64,000 nt of DNA, from assembly GCA_034440635.1 (NCBI GenBank), contig JAOTON010000977.1:2158176-2222175 (forward strand). Direction: 5' to 3'. Positions 10,163 through 21,772 of the stretch are shown piece after piece (the first letter of the stretch is position 1; every line of letters begins with the position of its first letter). The notes below the pieces were generated by a model. That model had not been told where the DNA came from and made no database searches. It worked only from the letters and a program-made list of their open reading frames with translations. The translations under genes were made by a program, and so were the position numbers. This DNA is from Lepas anatifera. Lineage: Eukaryota; Arthropoda; Thecostraca; Lepadidae.

Positions 10163-10430
10163 CCAGTGTGCAAAGTATGGCACTTTCGAAGAGGTTTCGT
10201 CGGTCTGAGTGCCCTTGGAGACAGGAGTGAGTGGTGCGAATTTTAATAACCTGGTGCAAAATTTTCTTGACTGGTGTGAGGCAGGTGATGCTGAAAACCA
10301 AACAAATAATGGATGAAGGGCTATAAAGACACAGGAGGGGCCTTGTAAAACTAACTAATAAGAGAGGTAGCCTTACATCATTTGGGTAGGGATGGGTGCA
10401 TTCTTCTCCCTGGTATATTGCAGATTGGGG
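10163..10430 (-). mobile_element. Truncated copy of the CCAGTGTGCAAAGTATGGCA MITE
   Basis: It starts with CCAGTGTGCAAAGTATGGCA and continues as the reverse complement of the MITEs at 20967 and 21422. Shared pieces include the CCTTGGAGACAGGAGTGAG(T)GG tract, AAACAAATAATGG and the GGGTAGG...GGTGCA tract. Similarity stops after about 10430, so the second inverted repeat is missing. Confidence 0.65.
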
Positions 10431-10572
10431 CTAATCTAAAATAAGACGTCCACTTTCCCGAAAGATTTTCTATAGAAATGATACATTTTCAGAATCAGCA
10501 AGACGCCCTCTTTCTATTCAGCAAGGTAGTGTAGCGCCACTCCCACTTAAACCCCGATTGTCAACACTTTCT

Positions 10573-10584
10573 TAACCTGAACGT
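10573..10584. repeat. 12-bp target-site duplication of LINE A, 3' side
   Basis: TAACCTGAACGT occurs here beside the (GTT)n tail and again at 19349-19360 at the element's 5' end. The exact 12-bp match 8.8 kb apart defines the outer limits of the nested LINE pair. Confidence 0.88.
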
Positions 10585-11474
10585 TGTTGTTGTTGTTGTT
10601 GTTTTCTCCCCGGGCCGGCCTACGGCCGGCCGTAGCCCAGGGCTCTTGGTGAGTCCGGTAGCCGCGGGCCAAGGCCGCCACGGCCCCGCCGTCCCGGAGC
10701 TGCGTCGGGTCGGGGTAGATAGTGCCGAATAGGCGAAGCCTCGCACCCGCCAGACTGGGGCACCGGAGCAGGACATGCTCCGGGGTGTCCGGCCCCTCTC
10801 GGCACACGATGCATCGTGCAGCGGGGCACTCGCGGTTGGGACACTGCTGGCAGGCGGGCGACGGGAGACGGCCGATGCGGTGCAGGTACTGTCTTGAGCG
10901 GCTCCAGTGACCTGCCCGCAGCTGGTGGACATTGACGGCGTCCTCCCGCACGTCGGTGAGGACCGGAGCCGGCATCCGGTCCCCCATGATTCGCCTGAAG
11001 AGGCTGTCGGGCCAGCGGCAACGCCAGGCCTTAGAGGCGGCGCGGGCGACAGCTCGGGATAGGCTGCTGACGTCCACAGGGGTATCCCCCTGTGGGAGGC
11101 TGGAGGCCCCCTTGGACAGCACGTCCGCAGCTTCGTTTCCAGGTAGTCCACAGTGAGCAGGGACCCACTGTAGGAAGACTTGACGGCCCCCTGCGGTGGC
11201 ACGCAGCATGAGGCGCCAGACGGAGGCACCCATCGGAGATCGCTGCGCGCCGGCTCCACCCGCCAGGGTGGCCAGCGCGGCCTGGGAGTCCGTACATAGG
11301 ACGATGGGTACGGTGTCATCTCCCATGGGATCCAGCGCGGTCTCCAGGGCAGCCCGCATCGCTGTGAGCTCAGCGCGCGTGCTGCTACAGAAGGCGCCGG
11401 CAGAGACGGCGACCTCCTGCGTCCGGCCCGAGGGTCGGGTGATGACGGCGCCGCCCCCTCCGTCGTGGGTACCT
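10585..11474 (-). mobile_element. LINE A, 3' part: RNase H remainder, zinc motif, (AAC)n tail
   Basis: On the minus strand this gives most of an RNase H domain. Recognisable parts are STRAELTAMRAAL, LCTDSQAAL and QWVPAHCGLPGNEAAD, with acidic and His residues of the active site. It also gives the C-terminal cysteine motif of LINE proteins (CQQCPNRECPAARCIVCRE, then H and C). The element ends in an (AAC)n tail next to the duplication at 10573. It starts abruptly within RNase H, and the missing front is found at 15847-19348 across LINE B. No stop codon precedes the tail, so the frame reads (AAC)n as a run of Asn and ends in flanking DNA. Confidence 0.88.
11466..11474. repeat. 9-bp target-site duplication of LINE B, 3' side
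   Basis: TGGGTACCT here, next to the (GTT)n tail of LINE B, is repeated at 15838-15846 beyond its 5' end. Both copies lie in the RNase H region of LINE A. Confidence 0.8.
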
Positions 11475-14400
11475 TGTTGTTGTTGTTGTTGTTATCCCCT
11501 CCTGCCTCCTGGCGGAGGAGTAGCCAGATGGCTCTGGAGCCACCTGTATGCGGCCGCCAGGGCCGCGATGACGTCATCACGCCGGGCCTCCTCCGTGTCG
11601 ATAGATATGCTGCCCGTCAGGCGATGTCGCAGCGCCATCAGGGCGGGGCACCGCAGCAGCACGTGGGCTGGGGTGTCGTTTTCCTCCCGGCAGGCCGTGC
11701 ACCGACCCGCCGGGCAGCGGGGGTCGTCACACTGGGGGCACTGCCGGGAGGGGTTCCGTCCGATGCGGTGGAGGTATAGGGCGGAGCCGGACCAATGACC
11801 GGCACGGAGTTGGTGGATGTCAACGGCCTCCGCCCTAGACACTCCTGATACCGACGGTGGCAGATGGGAGTTCATCAATGTTCTGTACCATCCCGGGGGG
11901 CGCTGAGACACGGTGCGTTTTCTTGCCTCCTGGCCACTGCCTTCTGGACGGTCCTTGCGTCCACCGCAACGGTGTCCTGGGCCATCGCTGAGGCTTCGCG
12001 AGCGAGGCGGTCGGCGCGTTCGTTCCCGCGGATGTCGCAGTGCGACGGGACCCATTGGAGATATATAAGGCGGTCATCCTGAGTGAGTTCGAGGAGAAGC
12101 TGCCATATCTCTGTACCCAGCGTGGTGGACTGCAGCGCCGGGCCGGACCGGAGACACGCCAAAGCCGCCTGCGAATCGGTACAGGCGACGATGGGGTCCG
12201 CCCGGTGAACTCGGCGGTCCCGTACGGAGGTGAGGGCGGCCTGGAGAGCAACCATTTCCGCTCGGAAGCTGGAACACAGCAAGCCAGCTGGGCGGCGGAC
12301 TTCTTGCTCCTCTCCGTCCGGGTACTCGATGTATGCCCCCGCTCCCCCGTGCGAGACGCCACCCTCCGCCGATCCGTCTGTCCACAGCCATGTGGCACAC
12401 TGGGGTAGTCCGGCTAGGTGTAGGGTCGCTGCTGCTTTCTTCTGGGTGGGAGTGGCATCTGGGCGGAGGCCCTCACCCACGTGCAGTGTGAATTTGATAT
12501 TGTTTGTTGGTGTCCAGGGTGGGGGGCGCAGAGGCGGCACCGGTTCCACTGGGTAGGTCATCCCGGCGAGGCGCCAGGCTTCCTCCCCACGTCTTTCCAT
12601 CCCGTAATGGAGGGGAGTCGTCGCCTGACCTGCTTGTCCGCCACCGCACGGAGAGGGTCCGTGGGAGGAAGTGATTTCGCCTTGGCCAGGAAGCGACCGG
12701 CCAGCGTGATTCGGCGGTCCTCCACCGGGGCCAGGCCCGCCTCTGCCATTACCGCGTGTGAGGGGGTGGAGAGGGGGCACCCAGTTATCACCCGGGCGGC
12801 TGCTCTCAGCTCCCGTTCCAGCAGTTCCACGTGGGAGGGTGGGGTTGCAGGGGAGCCAGGCGGCAGCGGCATGCTCCAACGCGCCGCGCACATAGCCATT
12901 GGCTACTACCCGCAACGTGTGCTCGTCCAAGCCCCAGTCCCGTCCGGTGAGCTGTCTGAGCTGGGCGATTCTGGGTCTTGTTTTACGTTTCATGTCCCGA
13001 CAGTGAGGGCCGAAATGAAGGAGCCGGTCCATGGTCACTCCTAGAAGCTTGAGGGTGGGGGCGGCTGCTACTGACTTTCCGGCCACTTTGATGGAGCAAT
13101 CAGTTTCGTCATGTGCCCATTGGGACAAAACCAGCATCTGGGTCTTCTCAGCGGCGACGGTCATCTTGGACTGTCGGGCCCAGGCCACCAGGGTGTCTGC
13201 CGCCACCTGGGCTCTGCTCCTGGCTGCCGCGATTGTGTTGCCGGCACACAGGGTGGCCGTGTCGTCGGCATACATGAAGGGTGTAACGCCGGGTAGACTT
13301 CGGAGGGTGGACGCGAGCGGGGCCGCCCAGAGCAGGAAGAGGGTGGGCGACAGGACGCTGCCCTGTGGTAGGCCTGCCCGAAAAACTCGTTCGCGACTAA
13401 GTGACCCATTGACATCTACTCTTGCCCTTCGGTCCCGGAGGAACTGCCAGACCCACTGAACAAGACATCTGGGCAGTCCGGCTTCCATCAGTCTGGTACG
13501 GAGGAGGCAGTGGTCGACAGTGTCGTAGGCTCGCGCAAAATCATACGCGAGCAGCACATACTTCTGTGCGGTTTTTCCGTCCTCCGCCTTCCGCCCCCTT
13601 GGCCTGGGGAGTTGCCAGCCATCTTGAACCTGTTGTACCAGGCGCCCGATATTATCCTCAACTGCTCTGCCCTCGCGGAAGCCGACCTGTTCCGGCGGGA
13701 TTAGATCTCGCTGGATTGCGGCGTAGTTAAGGCGAGACAGCACCAATCGTTCAGCCAGTTTGGCTACGTGACTGGTCAGTGCTATGGGCCTGTAACTGGC
13801 AACTTTACGCTTGTCTTTGCCCGCTTTCGGAATGGGCACTATCGTCGCTCTTCGCCATTCTTGCGGGACTACACACTCAGTCCATGAACGGTTGATGAGT
13901 TGTAGGAGGGCCTCACGAGCGCGATTTCCAAGGTGCTTTAGCATTTCGTTGCTGACATCGTCCGGTCCAGGCGACTTCTTAAGCTTAAGCGCATTTAACT
14001 CGCGGGTTAGTTCGCACATGGAGAAGGGTTGGCAGCAGCCGTCCTCCCTATCGTCTCTGCACTCCTGGCAATGGCGCCAGGCCGGGTTTGACATCTTGTG
14101 CTTTGCATCCATGTCGAGCTTGCGGTTTCTTACTTGTCGTGAGACCCAGGCGTATGTGCGGCAGAAGGCGTTGGCTTTTTCTTCATCGCGGACGAGGAGG
14201 CGACCACCGTCCTCCATCGCCTGTTCGTTGCGGTGCTCATCGTCGGTAGACCGTTCCCACTTCTTTAGTGTCTTACAGACTCTACCTACACTTTCTGGCT
14301 TGTTGAGAGTGGTGGAGACGAAGTTACGGAAGCATGCGCGTGACACTCGTTTCTCCACCTCCGCCGCACGTTTTTTCGCCGCAACCCAGCGATCGCGAGA

Positions 14401-15837
14401 CCCTGGGTCGTCGTCCCGGAGGAGGCTGCGGGCTCGTCTTCGTTCCTCCACCGCTTCTAGTAGTTCTGGGTCCAGCGCCCAGGGCTTGGCGTCAGCTCTA
14501 GCGCCGCGTGGAATGAACCTCAGGCTGGCCCTGTTGAGCGTTTCCGTGAAGTGGGTGGATAATGCCTGGACGGAGGTCAGCTGAGGCATCGCTTCTGGGA
14601 AGGCAGCCTCGCAAGCTTGCTGCCAGTCGTGCCACTCTGCTTTCTTGTACGCCCACTTCGGCTTACGGATGCGGTGGGGGGCGGTATTGGAGGTGTTGAT
14701 CGAGACGAGCATCGGGAGGTGATCACTTCCCATGTCAGGGCCGACGTCCCAGGTGGCACGACGCGCCAGGTTTCTACTGCAAGCGGCAATATCTGGCGTT
14801 GTCTGACTGCCTGACCGATAACTGGCGAAGGTTGCTGCCCCAGAGTTAAGCACTGTCCAGTTGGCTTGTTCTAGCCATGTCGCGACGCGGTTACCGACCT
14901 CGTCCGCATCACTGCAGCTGCTGTCCCACATGGGGTGATGGGCGTTTATGTCTCCCAGGACAATGACATTGTCTCGGGCGGGGAGTCTCGTTGGATCGAA
15001 GTTGTCTTCCCGCTGGTCTTCCGCCGTGGCTCGGATGGGAGGGCGATATATATTGATAACATCTACAGGCGATTGACCGAGGATGCGCACTCCGCATACC
15101 TCTGTGGTGTCATCGGTTGGTGCCAGAATTCGTTCTTCAAGGGGCTGGAAGTGGACCCCAGCTCTGACGTAGAGAGCTACGTCACCTCCCTTGGCGGGTG
15201 CACCATGTTGTCTTCCTCGCGCCCTTCGGGTGACCAGCGGGGGTTGATACCCCGGGAGGCGCACGGCGGACTTCGAGAATTGACCTTCTTGGATCGCTAC
15301 GACGGCCGGTTGCTCCGTAGAAAGCCAACGTTGGAGTTCCGGTACCTTAGTACGGAGCCCCTCCGTGTTCCAGCAGAGAATTTGCAGGAGACTTCGCTGA
15401 TTTCGGTTCCGGCGGTAGCGTCTGTTTCGGGCCCTCCGTCTGCCACGTCCTCCGGGGCGTCCCCGGTGGGCTCCCCCACCGTCGGTGCCATCGGCGGGGG
15501 AGGGCGCAACTTGTGATTCACTCATTTAGCGGGTCGGGGGCGCAGCATGCGCTCCCCGGACCCGCAGTGGGCATACGCAGCCCCAGAGCGTGAAGTAGAG
15601 AAGAGGTGATGGAGAGAGGGATGTAGAGCGTAGATACAGATGTAGGAGGAGGAGACCGGGCGTGAGCCCGTCGGTGCGGCCGGAAGGCCGCTGACAGGTG
15701 CCTCTCGGAGAGGGCACATTTGGAGCCCGTTTGGTTTTCCGCTGTTGTAGTCGTCCAGCAGCGGCGGACCCGGGGGTCCACACCCCCACCACTTGAAGGT
15801 GGGCTCCGGCCAGGGGGCATGGGCCGGAGTACCTCGC
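11475..15837 (-). mobile_element. LINE B: nearly full-length I/LOA-like non-LTR retrotransposon
   Basis: A 4.36-kb element on the minus strand with a 5' leader of about 310 bases, one long coding region and an (AAC)n tail. It is inserted in the same orientation inside the RNase H coding part of related LINE A and flanked by the 9-bp duplication TGGGTACCT. Endonuclease, reverse transcriptase, RNase H and a C-terminal cysteine motif place it in the I group (I, LOA, Ingi or R1-related clades). No separate ORF1 is seen. Confidence 0.88.
11492..15525 (-). pseudogene. LINE B polyprotein (endonuclease - RT - RNase H - zinc), frameshifted
   Basis: The ATG at 15525 opens a frame through an APE-type endonuclease (CWNTEG, LGDINAHHP, GSDHLPML; about residues 45-280). 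A reverse transcriptase follows (KSPGPDD, YRPIALTSH, AYDFARAYDTVDH, AGLPQGSVLSP, FMYADDTA; about 480-800). The coding frame then shifts at about 12850 and back near 12570. RNase H motifs follow (WTDGSAEGG, SSFRAEMVALQAAL, TDSQAAL, WVPSHCDIRGNERAD). A further shift near 11900 leads to the cysteine motif (CPQCDDPRCPAGRCTACRE). The TAA stop overlaps the start of the (AAC)n tail. The YADD centre and endonuclease residues are intact, so decay is recent, but at least three indels make the copy inactive unless they are sequencing errors. Such proteins nick target DNA and copy their own RNA at the nick. Confidence 0.85.
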
Positions 15838-15846
15838 TGGGTACCT
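15838..15846. repeat. 9-bp target-site duplication of LINE B, 5' side
   Basis: TGGGTACCT, the partner of 11466-11474. GCGAGGTAC on the minus strand is additionally duplicated with a 12-base period here, so the 5' junction may carry a few extra bases. Confidence 0.75.
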
Positions 15847-18800
15847 CGCTCCCGCAGAGCCGTCGCTCCAGATCCAGATGGCCTGATCTGGGAGGGTGGC
15901 CAGGAGTTCCTCGGTCGCCGTTAGCCGCCGGGTGGTCGTGGCCTCGCGACTGGCTCCCGGGACGCCCAAGCGGATGGACACTCCGCTCCTGTCCACCCAC
16001 GGGGGGATGGTAACGTGCAGCCGCTCCTCCACGGGGGCACCGACAGCACCCGCCAGCGCCAGGGCCCGCGCCCCGACAGCGCGACAGCCGGTGGTGGTAA
16101 GAAGGCGCTGGGGTGCCGTGCGCTCGGCGGTCTTTCGGAGGGGGTCATCCTCCCGAAGAGCCGCCGCCGTGCAGGTTAGCCTCGCGGCCAGAACCTGCCG
16201 ACGCACCCTGACGGGCACGATTCCCGCCTCGGCCATCAGCGGGTCTCGTGGGGTGCCGGCGGGGCATCCCGTAATCACGCGAGCCGCCGCCCTGAGCTCA
16301 CGTTCCAGCAGCTCCACGTGGCTCTCGGACGTCGCGGGCAGCCACGCTGCGGCCGCGTACTCCAGGGCGCCGCGGACATATCCGCTGGCCACGGTGCGGA
16401 GCTGGGTCTCTCTTAGACCCCAGGAGCGGCCCGTCAGCGTGCGGAGCTGCGCGACACGGGGCTTCAGCTTCTTACGGAGGCGTGCACAGTGCTCCCCGAA
16501 GTGCAGCTGACGGTCAAAGGTGACTCCAAGTAGCTTCAAATGCCGTTCTCCGCGGACCTCCGTGCCGTCCACCCTGATGGTGAAGTTCTGGGCGTCCTGG
16601 AAGCGGCGCGACAACACGAGGGCTTGGGTCTTGCTGCCAGCGATAACCATCTTCCAGTCACGCGACCACTTGGCCATGGTGTCGGCAGCCTGCTGGGCGC
16701 GCTCTCTGGCGAGTGCAACGGTGCACCCGGAGCTCAATGTCGCCGTATCGTCGGCGTACATAAAGACCGAGGTGCCCGGAACGCACCGCAGGGCCTCCAC
16801 CAGGTCCGCGGACCACAGGGTGTATAGGGTTGGGGCGAGAACACTCCCCTGCGGTAATCCGGCGCGGAATATGCGGCCGGAACTTCGCACCCCGTTCACC
16901 TCGGCACATGCACGGCGGTCTCGGAGGAATTGAAAAATCCAGGAGGCCATGCACTTGGAGAGGTGACGCAGCATCTTCAGCAGAAGCATCCGGTGATCTA
17001 TCTTATCGTAGGCACGGGAGAAGTCGTAGGCGACAAGAACAAACCTGGCGGCTGTGGTGCCGTCGGACGGGCGGCCTCGGGGCCTCGGGAGGTTAAACCC
17101 GTCCTGGACTTCTTGAACAAGGCGTCCCAGGTTTTCCTCGGCGGAGCGGCCTCTCCTGAAACCGACCTGCTCCTCGGGGATTGTCCGGTCCCTCTCCAGA
17201 AGATGACTCAGTCTGGCACCGACCATCCGCTCTGCCAGCTTGGCGATGTGGCTGGTGAGCGAGATGGGCCGGTAGCTGGTCACGTCTTGCGGGTCCTTCC
17301 CGGCCTTTAAGATAGGGATGATAACGGCCCTCCTCCAGGCAGAGGGGACCACTGAGGTGGACCAGGAGCGGTTCAGCAGGTGCAGGAGGGCTTCCTGGGC
17401 GGTTGGTCCCAGGTGCCGGAGGTGCTCCGTACATACGTCATCCGGTCCCGGCGCTTTCCTCGTCTTCATGATCCTCAGCTGGTCCAGCATCTCGTCCCTG
17501 GAGAAGGGTCGGCAGGCTTCGTCACAGGGGCACGGGCGAGCCCGCTCGGACCGCAACGCGGTCCTGGTGGCCCGGTCTCGCCTCGGGTGGCGGGTGTGCG
17601 CGCTCACGAGGGAGTAGGTACGTGCGAAAGCCTCGGCCTTGGCCCGGTCCTCCACGGCCTGTCGACCGCGGTCGCCGTTAACCGCCTGACCGGGGCAGAC
17701 GTCCTGCACCGACCCCTCCATCCGCCTCATGATCTTCGTAACGCGGCCGATGGCCGCGGGTCGGTTGAGCTCCTCCGTGACGAAGGTTCTGAAGGCTTCT
17801 TTGCGTGCATTGTCTTCAACCTCTGCCGCCCTCCTCTTGGTTGCCTTCCACAGTTCCGTGGCGTCTCTACTGGGGTTCCGGTCCATGGCGGCCCTAGCTC
17901 TGCGGCGCTCCGCCACCGCGTCCGCCAGCTCAGGGGCCAGCGCCCACGGCTTCGGGTCAGCCCGGGCTCCCGAGGCACCCTGCGCCTACTTGCCTCGAGG
18001 ATGGAGTTCGTGAGCTGTGTGGCCAGGTCCTCTACCGACAACTCAGATATCGGTATGCTGGCTACCGCCGCCTCGCAGTCAGCGGTGTAGCCCGCCCAGT
18101 CGGCCTTGTGGAACGCCCACCGTGTCTTGCGGATGCGGCGCGGGCGACTGCCGGAGACGGTGACGGTGACCAACTGCGGGAGGTGGTCGCTCCCGAGGTC
18201 GGTTCCCAGCTCCCACGTGCAGCGCCGCGCGAGGTCTCGGTGGGCTAGTACTACATCAGGCGCCGACAGGCGCGTCTCCTCCCCGTAACTAGCACGGGTG
18301 GCCGCGCCACTGTTCAAGGGCCGCCAGTCGTTCCTCTGGGACCAGTCATGGACAAGCCGTCCCACCCGGTCCGGGTCTAAACAGACAACATCCCAGGCCG
18401 GGTGGTGCCCATTAATATCGCCAACGATAAGCGTGGAGTCCGAGGTAGGGAAGGCTTCGAGAGAGAAGTGGTCCACTCTCTCGTCCGCACCGGAAGATCT
18501 GATCGGCGGGCGGTACAGGTTGAAGATGTCCAGTGTCGGGGATACAGGTCTTCTTGGTGCGCTCAGAGTGACACGAACGGCGCACCATTCGGTAGTGTCG
18601 TCCTGTGGTTGGAGGGGCGAGTCTCTGATGACGGCGAAGTTAAGGCCGGCCCGCACGAGGATGGCCACGTCTCCGCCCCGAACCGGCCCCTCGCCCCTCC
18701 TCCCTCTAGCCCTGCGCGTGACCGCGGCGGTCTGGTAACCAGGGACGGACAGGGCTTTACCGGCCAACTGAGCCTCCTGGATCGCCACCACGTCGACCTT

Positions 18801-19348
18801 GTTGTCCGAGAGCCAGCGGCTGAACTCCGTGATCTTGTTACGGATGCCCTCCGCGTTCCAGCTGGCTAGCAGCAGTCGGCTTCGGATCTGGCAGTTGTGG
18901 CGGTACCTCCTATTCTTGGCGCGTCGGGTAAAGCCGCCCCGGGGTCCCGTCTCTCCGCGGCCCCTTAAGCCCCCGCCGTCGGGCCTCACGGCGGGGGGCG
19001 TGGTGTTCATCTATCTACGCGGGCCGGGTCGCACCGAGTGCCAGTCGGTACGCCCGGACCCGCGGATAGCGTGAGATGGAGAGTCGGTGATAGGTGAGGC
19101 GACGGCGCGGCGGTTGCCAGCCTCCGCGACGTCGCAGCAGCTCCGGGGCAGCGGGGCCGCAGGGCGTCGGTCCCACGGCGTCCCCCACCTCGGGGCGGTT
19201 GAGCTCCATTTGGTAGACCCCCGGGTTCGCCGCCCGGGGGCCCGAGGCGCGCAGCACGGTCCCCAGCGTCGGGGAGACGAACGCACGCCCCTCCACCGTC
19301 CACCACAGGGAGGCGGAGCTCGCTGGACGGCAGTATCCTAAACGGCAG
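15847..19348 (-). mobile_element. LINE A, 5' part: leader, endonuclease, RT, start of RNase H
   Basis: The front of the element whose 3' part lies at 10585-11474. The 5' end abuts the duplication TAACCTGAACGT at 19349, after about 340 bases of GC-rich leader. Coding ends abruptly just after the RNase H signature WIWSDGSAG, where LINE B was inserted. Without LINE B, LINE A would be about 4.4 kb, close to the size of LINE B. Confidence 0.88.
15853..19010 (-). pseudogene. LINE A polyprotein, 5' part (endonuclease and RT), frameshifted
   Basis: The ATG at 19010 starts an endonuclease domain (SWNAEGIRNK, VAIQEAQL, VGDINGHHPAWD, LGSDHLPQL) much like that of LINE B. Near 17985 a single-base indel moves the frame, and the protein continues in a frame open from 17916. 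Its reverse transcriptase motifs are KAPGPDD, YRPISLTSH, AYDFSRAYDKIDH (approximate), AGLPQGSVLAPT and FMYADDTATL. LINE A and B proteins align over their whole length with many substitutions, so they are sister families, not copies of one sequence. The frame is lost at the LINE B insertion site. Confidence 0.85.
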
Positions 19349-19360
19349 TAACCTGAACGT
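19349..19360. repeat. 12-bp target-site duplication of LINE A, 5' side
   Basis: TAACCTGAACGT, identical to 10573-10584. Confidence 0.88.
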
Positions 19361-20966
19361 CGTAATCGCGCGCCGTCCATCGCCGTAAATAAACAATAAC
19401 ACCGGAAATGACGGAACACAATGGCAGCTGATCGTCAGTCAGCTGATGGAAACCATTGGTACCTTTCTACCAGAGGTAGAGCACCGTTGTGAAAGCATAC
19501 CAAATTTGCATAAACTTTATTTGCGAATTGGGACGGCACGTGCGGAGCGTGCGGATATGAGCCCTGAGGAGGCCCAGCCTTTGCCAACAAAGCCGGCAAA
19601 GTTGAGACCGACGAAGGCGATTGTCAGCGCCACAGGCTCGGTTAATACCAAGCCAGAGGCTCGGTGTGCTGCAGGCCAGCTCGCTAAATCGAGACATGGT
19701 TAGGTTAGGTTAGGATGCAGGAGCACTGTTTGAGGAGGGAGGGGGGGGGGTAAGTTGGAAAAAATAGTATAAAACATATTGTATCTTTCAAGAAAATAAG
19801 CCAAAATGTTTCCATTTTGAGGGGACCTTGGCCCCGCTCTGAATCTGCTGGTGATTCAAATCTGAAGATAAAAATTTTGATCCTGCATGCATTTTCGTGA
19901 GAATGATTCCTGGCACTTAGTGGCATTTCTTAATCCTCATCACTATATTACATTTAAATTTACAGACCTTTTTAAAGAAAATAGTATATTTTGATTTTCT
20001 GTAAATAAATTGTTAAACAAAATATAGTTCAAATTAGTGAATTTTTGTTTCTATAATATCTGACTTTCTGCATTCCCCACAATAAAATTTCGCAACTTCC
20101 TTTACAGTTAATGGTGCCAGCCGAGAGAAGTGCACTGTTGGTATGCATTGTTTACATGTGAATTAAGCTTGTGCCCCTTGATTTCTGTCTTATGACATAA
20201 GAAAAACATGAAGGAACACTCTACAGTTAGTATGGACCACCTTATTTGAGTTTATGCATTTTTTGCAGTTGGAAGGGTTGATGTAGGTGAGCCCAGATTG
20301 GTGTGAATTTTAGGTGACTGGCGGTGCAAATTTGTGTGAGAATTTGGTGCCAGCCCCGGTCGGCCGTGGGGCTGGCGCAGGCGACTGCTGCAGTGCAGGA
20401 TTTAGAATGTAAGATGGCTGGTCTGACTCGTCTGGTCTGCTGCCATTCTTTGCAGACTGGCTCTTAAGCCAGTGTAATCAGGCAGTACTCACTGAAGTGC
20501 CTTAACTTTGGCTTCAAAATTGACCCTTCCATGTGGAATTTGTCATTTGGATGGTGGGGTCGGAATCTCTGTGTCAAGTCCAGTAATGACTTAAGTGAGG
20601 CTCTGATTCCAAAAACCAAACTTGCAACAACTTGTACAAAATTTATGAATGAAGAACAAATCACAAATAAGCTTTGTTCATTTTTTTAAATTTGAGTAAA
20701 CATTTTGTAGCATGCAGGGTATCTGCTAGTGCCAACATTTATGATGCCATGTGTAACCTGTATCACTGCATTTGACTCCATCACTATCACTCATTTGACT
20801 AATGTTGATGTCGTCTGGAAGACACACAGGTCCATCACTATCTGAATGTCAAGTAGCAATATGTGTATCTTTTTGACCAACAAGTTGCATCGTTATTGGG
20901 TCTCTTAATCTACCCATGTCAGTCCCTGTTTAGTCAGACAGTCACAATGTAAGGTAACCAAGCAGC
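19361..20966. other. Intergenic stretch with a short TTAGG run and a MITE remnant
   Basis: GGTTAGGTTAGGTTAGG at 19698-19714 is a short interstitial arthropod-telomere-like run. At 20425-20460 CTGCCATTCTTTGCAGACTGG-like sequence is the right end of a degraded CCAGTCTGCAAAG MITE whose left end is not recognisable. No coding sequence is supported. Confidence 0.55.
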
Positions 20967-21315
20967 CCAGTCTGCAAAGTATGGCAGCAGGCCAGACGAG
21001 TCGCACCAGCCATCTAAAATTCTCGCACCACCATCCTCCAAAAATTTGCATCAATATGCCACATACCAGGGAAAAAATGCACCCATTCCTACCCCTGCAA
21101 TGCAATGCTGCCTCAATCATTAGTCAGTTAATTAAGGGCTTTTTATAAGGCCCCTCCTGCGTCTTAATAGCCATTCAGCCATTATTTGTTTATTTTAAGT
21201 GTCACTAACCTCGCAAATTCGCACCAGGTTGATAAAATTCGCACCACTCGGTCCTGTCTCCAAGGGCACTCGCACCGACGAGATCTCGTCGAAAATGCCA
21301 TACTTTGTACACTGG
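20967..21315 (+). mobile_element. hAT-type MITE, copy 1 (8-bp TSD CAAGCAGC)
   Basis: A 349-bp non-coding element bounded by CCAGTCTGCAAAGTATGGCA and its near-inverse ending TACTTTGTACACTGG. The exact 8-bp duplication CAAGCAGC lies at 20959-20966 and 21316-21323. Subterminal CGACGAGATCTCGTCG is a perfect palindrome. The 8-bp duplication indicates hAT-type transposition. It was mobilised in trans, since no transposase is encoded. Confidence 0.9.
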
Positions 21316-21421
21316 CAAGCAGCTGAGTGTTGGCTTCAATCTTAATTCATACCGGCCTAGGTCTGGGTAAACAGTCCCTGCTTAAGTTCCACCTGAAATT
21401 CTTAGTAAGTATGGCTTGAGA

Positions 21422-21772
21422 CCAGTCTGCAAAGTATGGCAGCAGGCCAGACGAGTCGCACCCGGCCATCTAAAATTCTTGCACCACCAGCCTCCAAAAA
21501 TTTGCACCAATCTGCCACATACTAGAGAGAAAATGCACCTATTCCTACCCACACAATCCAATGCTACCTCCATTATTATTTACTTAGTTAAGGACTTTTA
21601 TAAGGCCCCCTCCTGTGTCTTAACAACCATTCAGCCATTATTTGTTTGGTTTAAGTGTCACCTTCCTCGCACCAGTCTCGCAAATTCGCACCAGTTCGCA
21701 CCACTCACTCCTGTCTCCAAGAGCACTCGCACCGACGAGATCTCGTCGAAAATGCCATACTTTGCACACTGG
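21422..21772 (+). mobile_element. hAT-type MITE, copy 2
   Basis: A 351-bp element in the same orientation as copy 1 and only 106 bp away, with TIRs CCAGTCTGCAAAGTATGGCA and TGCCATACTTTGCACACTGG. The flanks GCTTGAGA and ACTTGGGA agree at six of eight bases, consistent with an aged target duplication. The interior is alignable with copy 1 throughout, including the GAGATCTC palindrome. Confidence 0.85.

Noticed and set aside
11196..14584. Long plus-strand frames opposite the LINE coding regions (for example 11196-11798, 12481-13044, 13811-14584)
   Set aside because: Antisense shadows of the RT, RNase H and endonuclease coding sequence with no independent motifs.
15720..18869. Plus-strand frames opposite LINE A (for example 15896-16510, 17380-18090, 18402-18869)
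   Set aside because: Antisense shadows in GC-rich LINE coding DNA.
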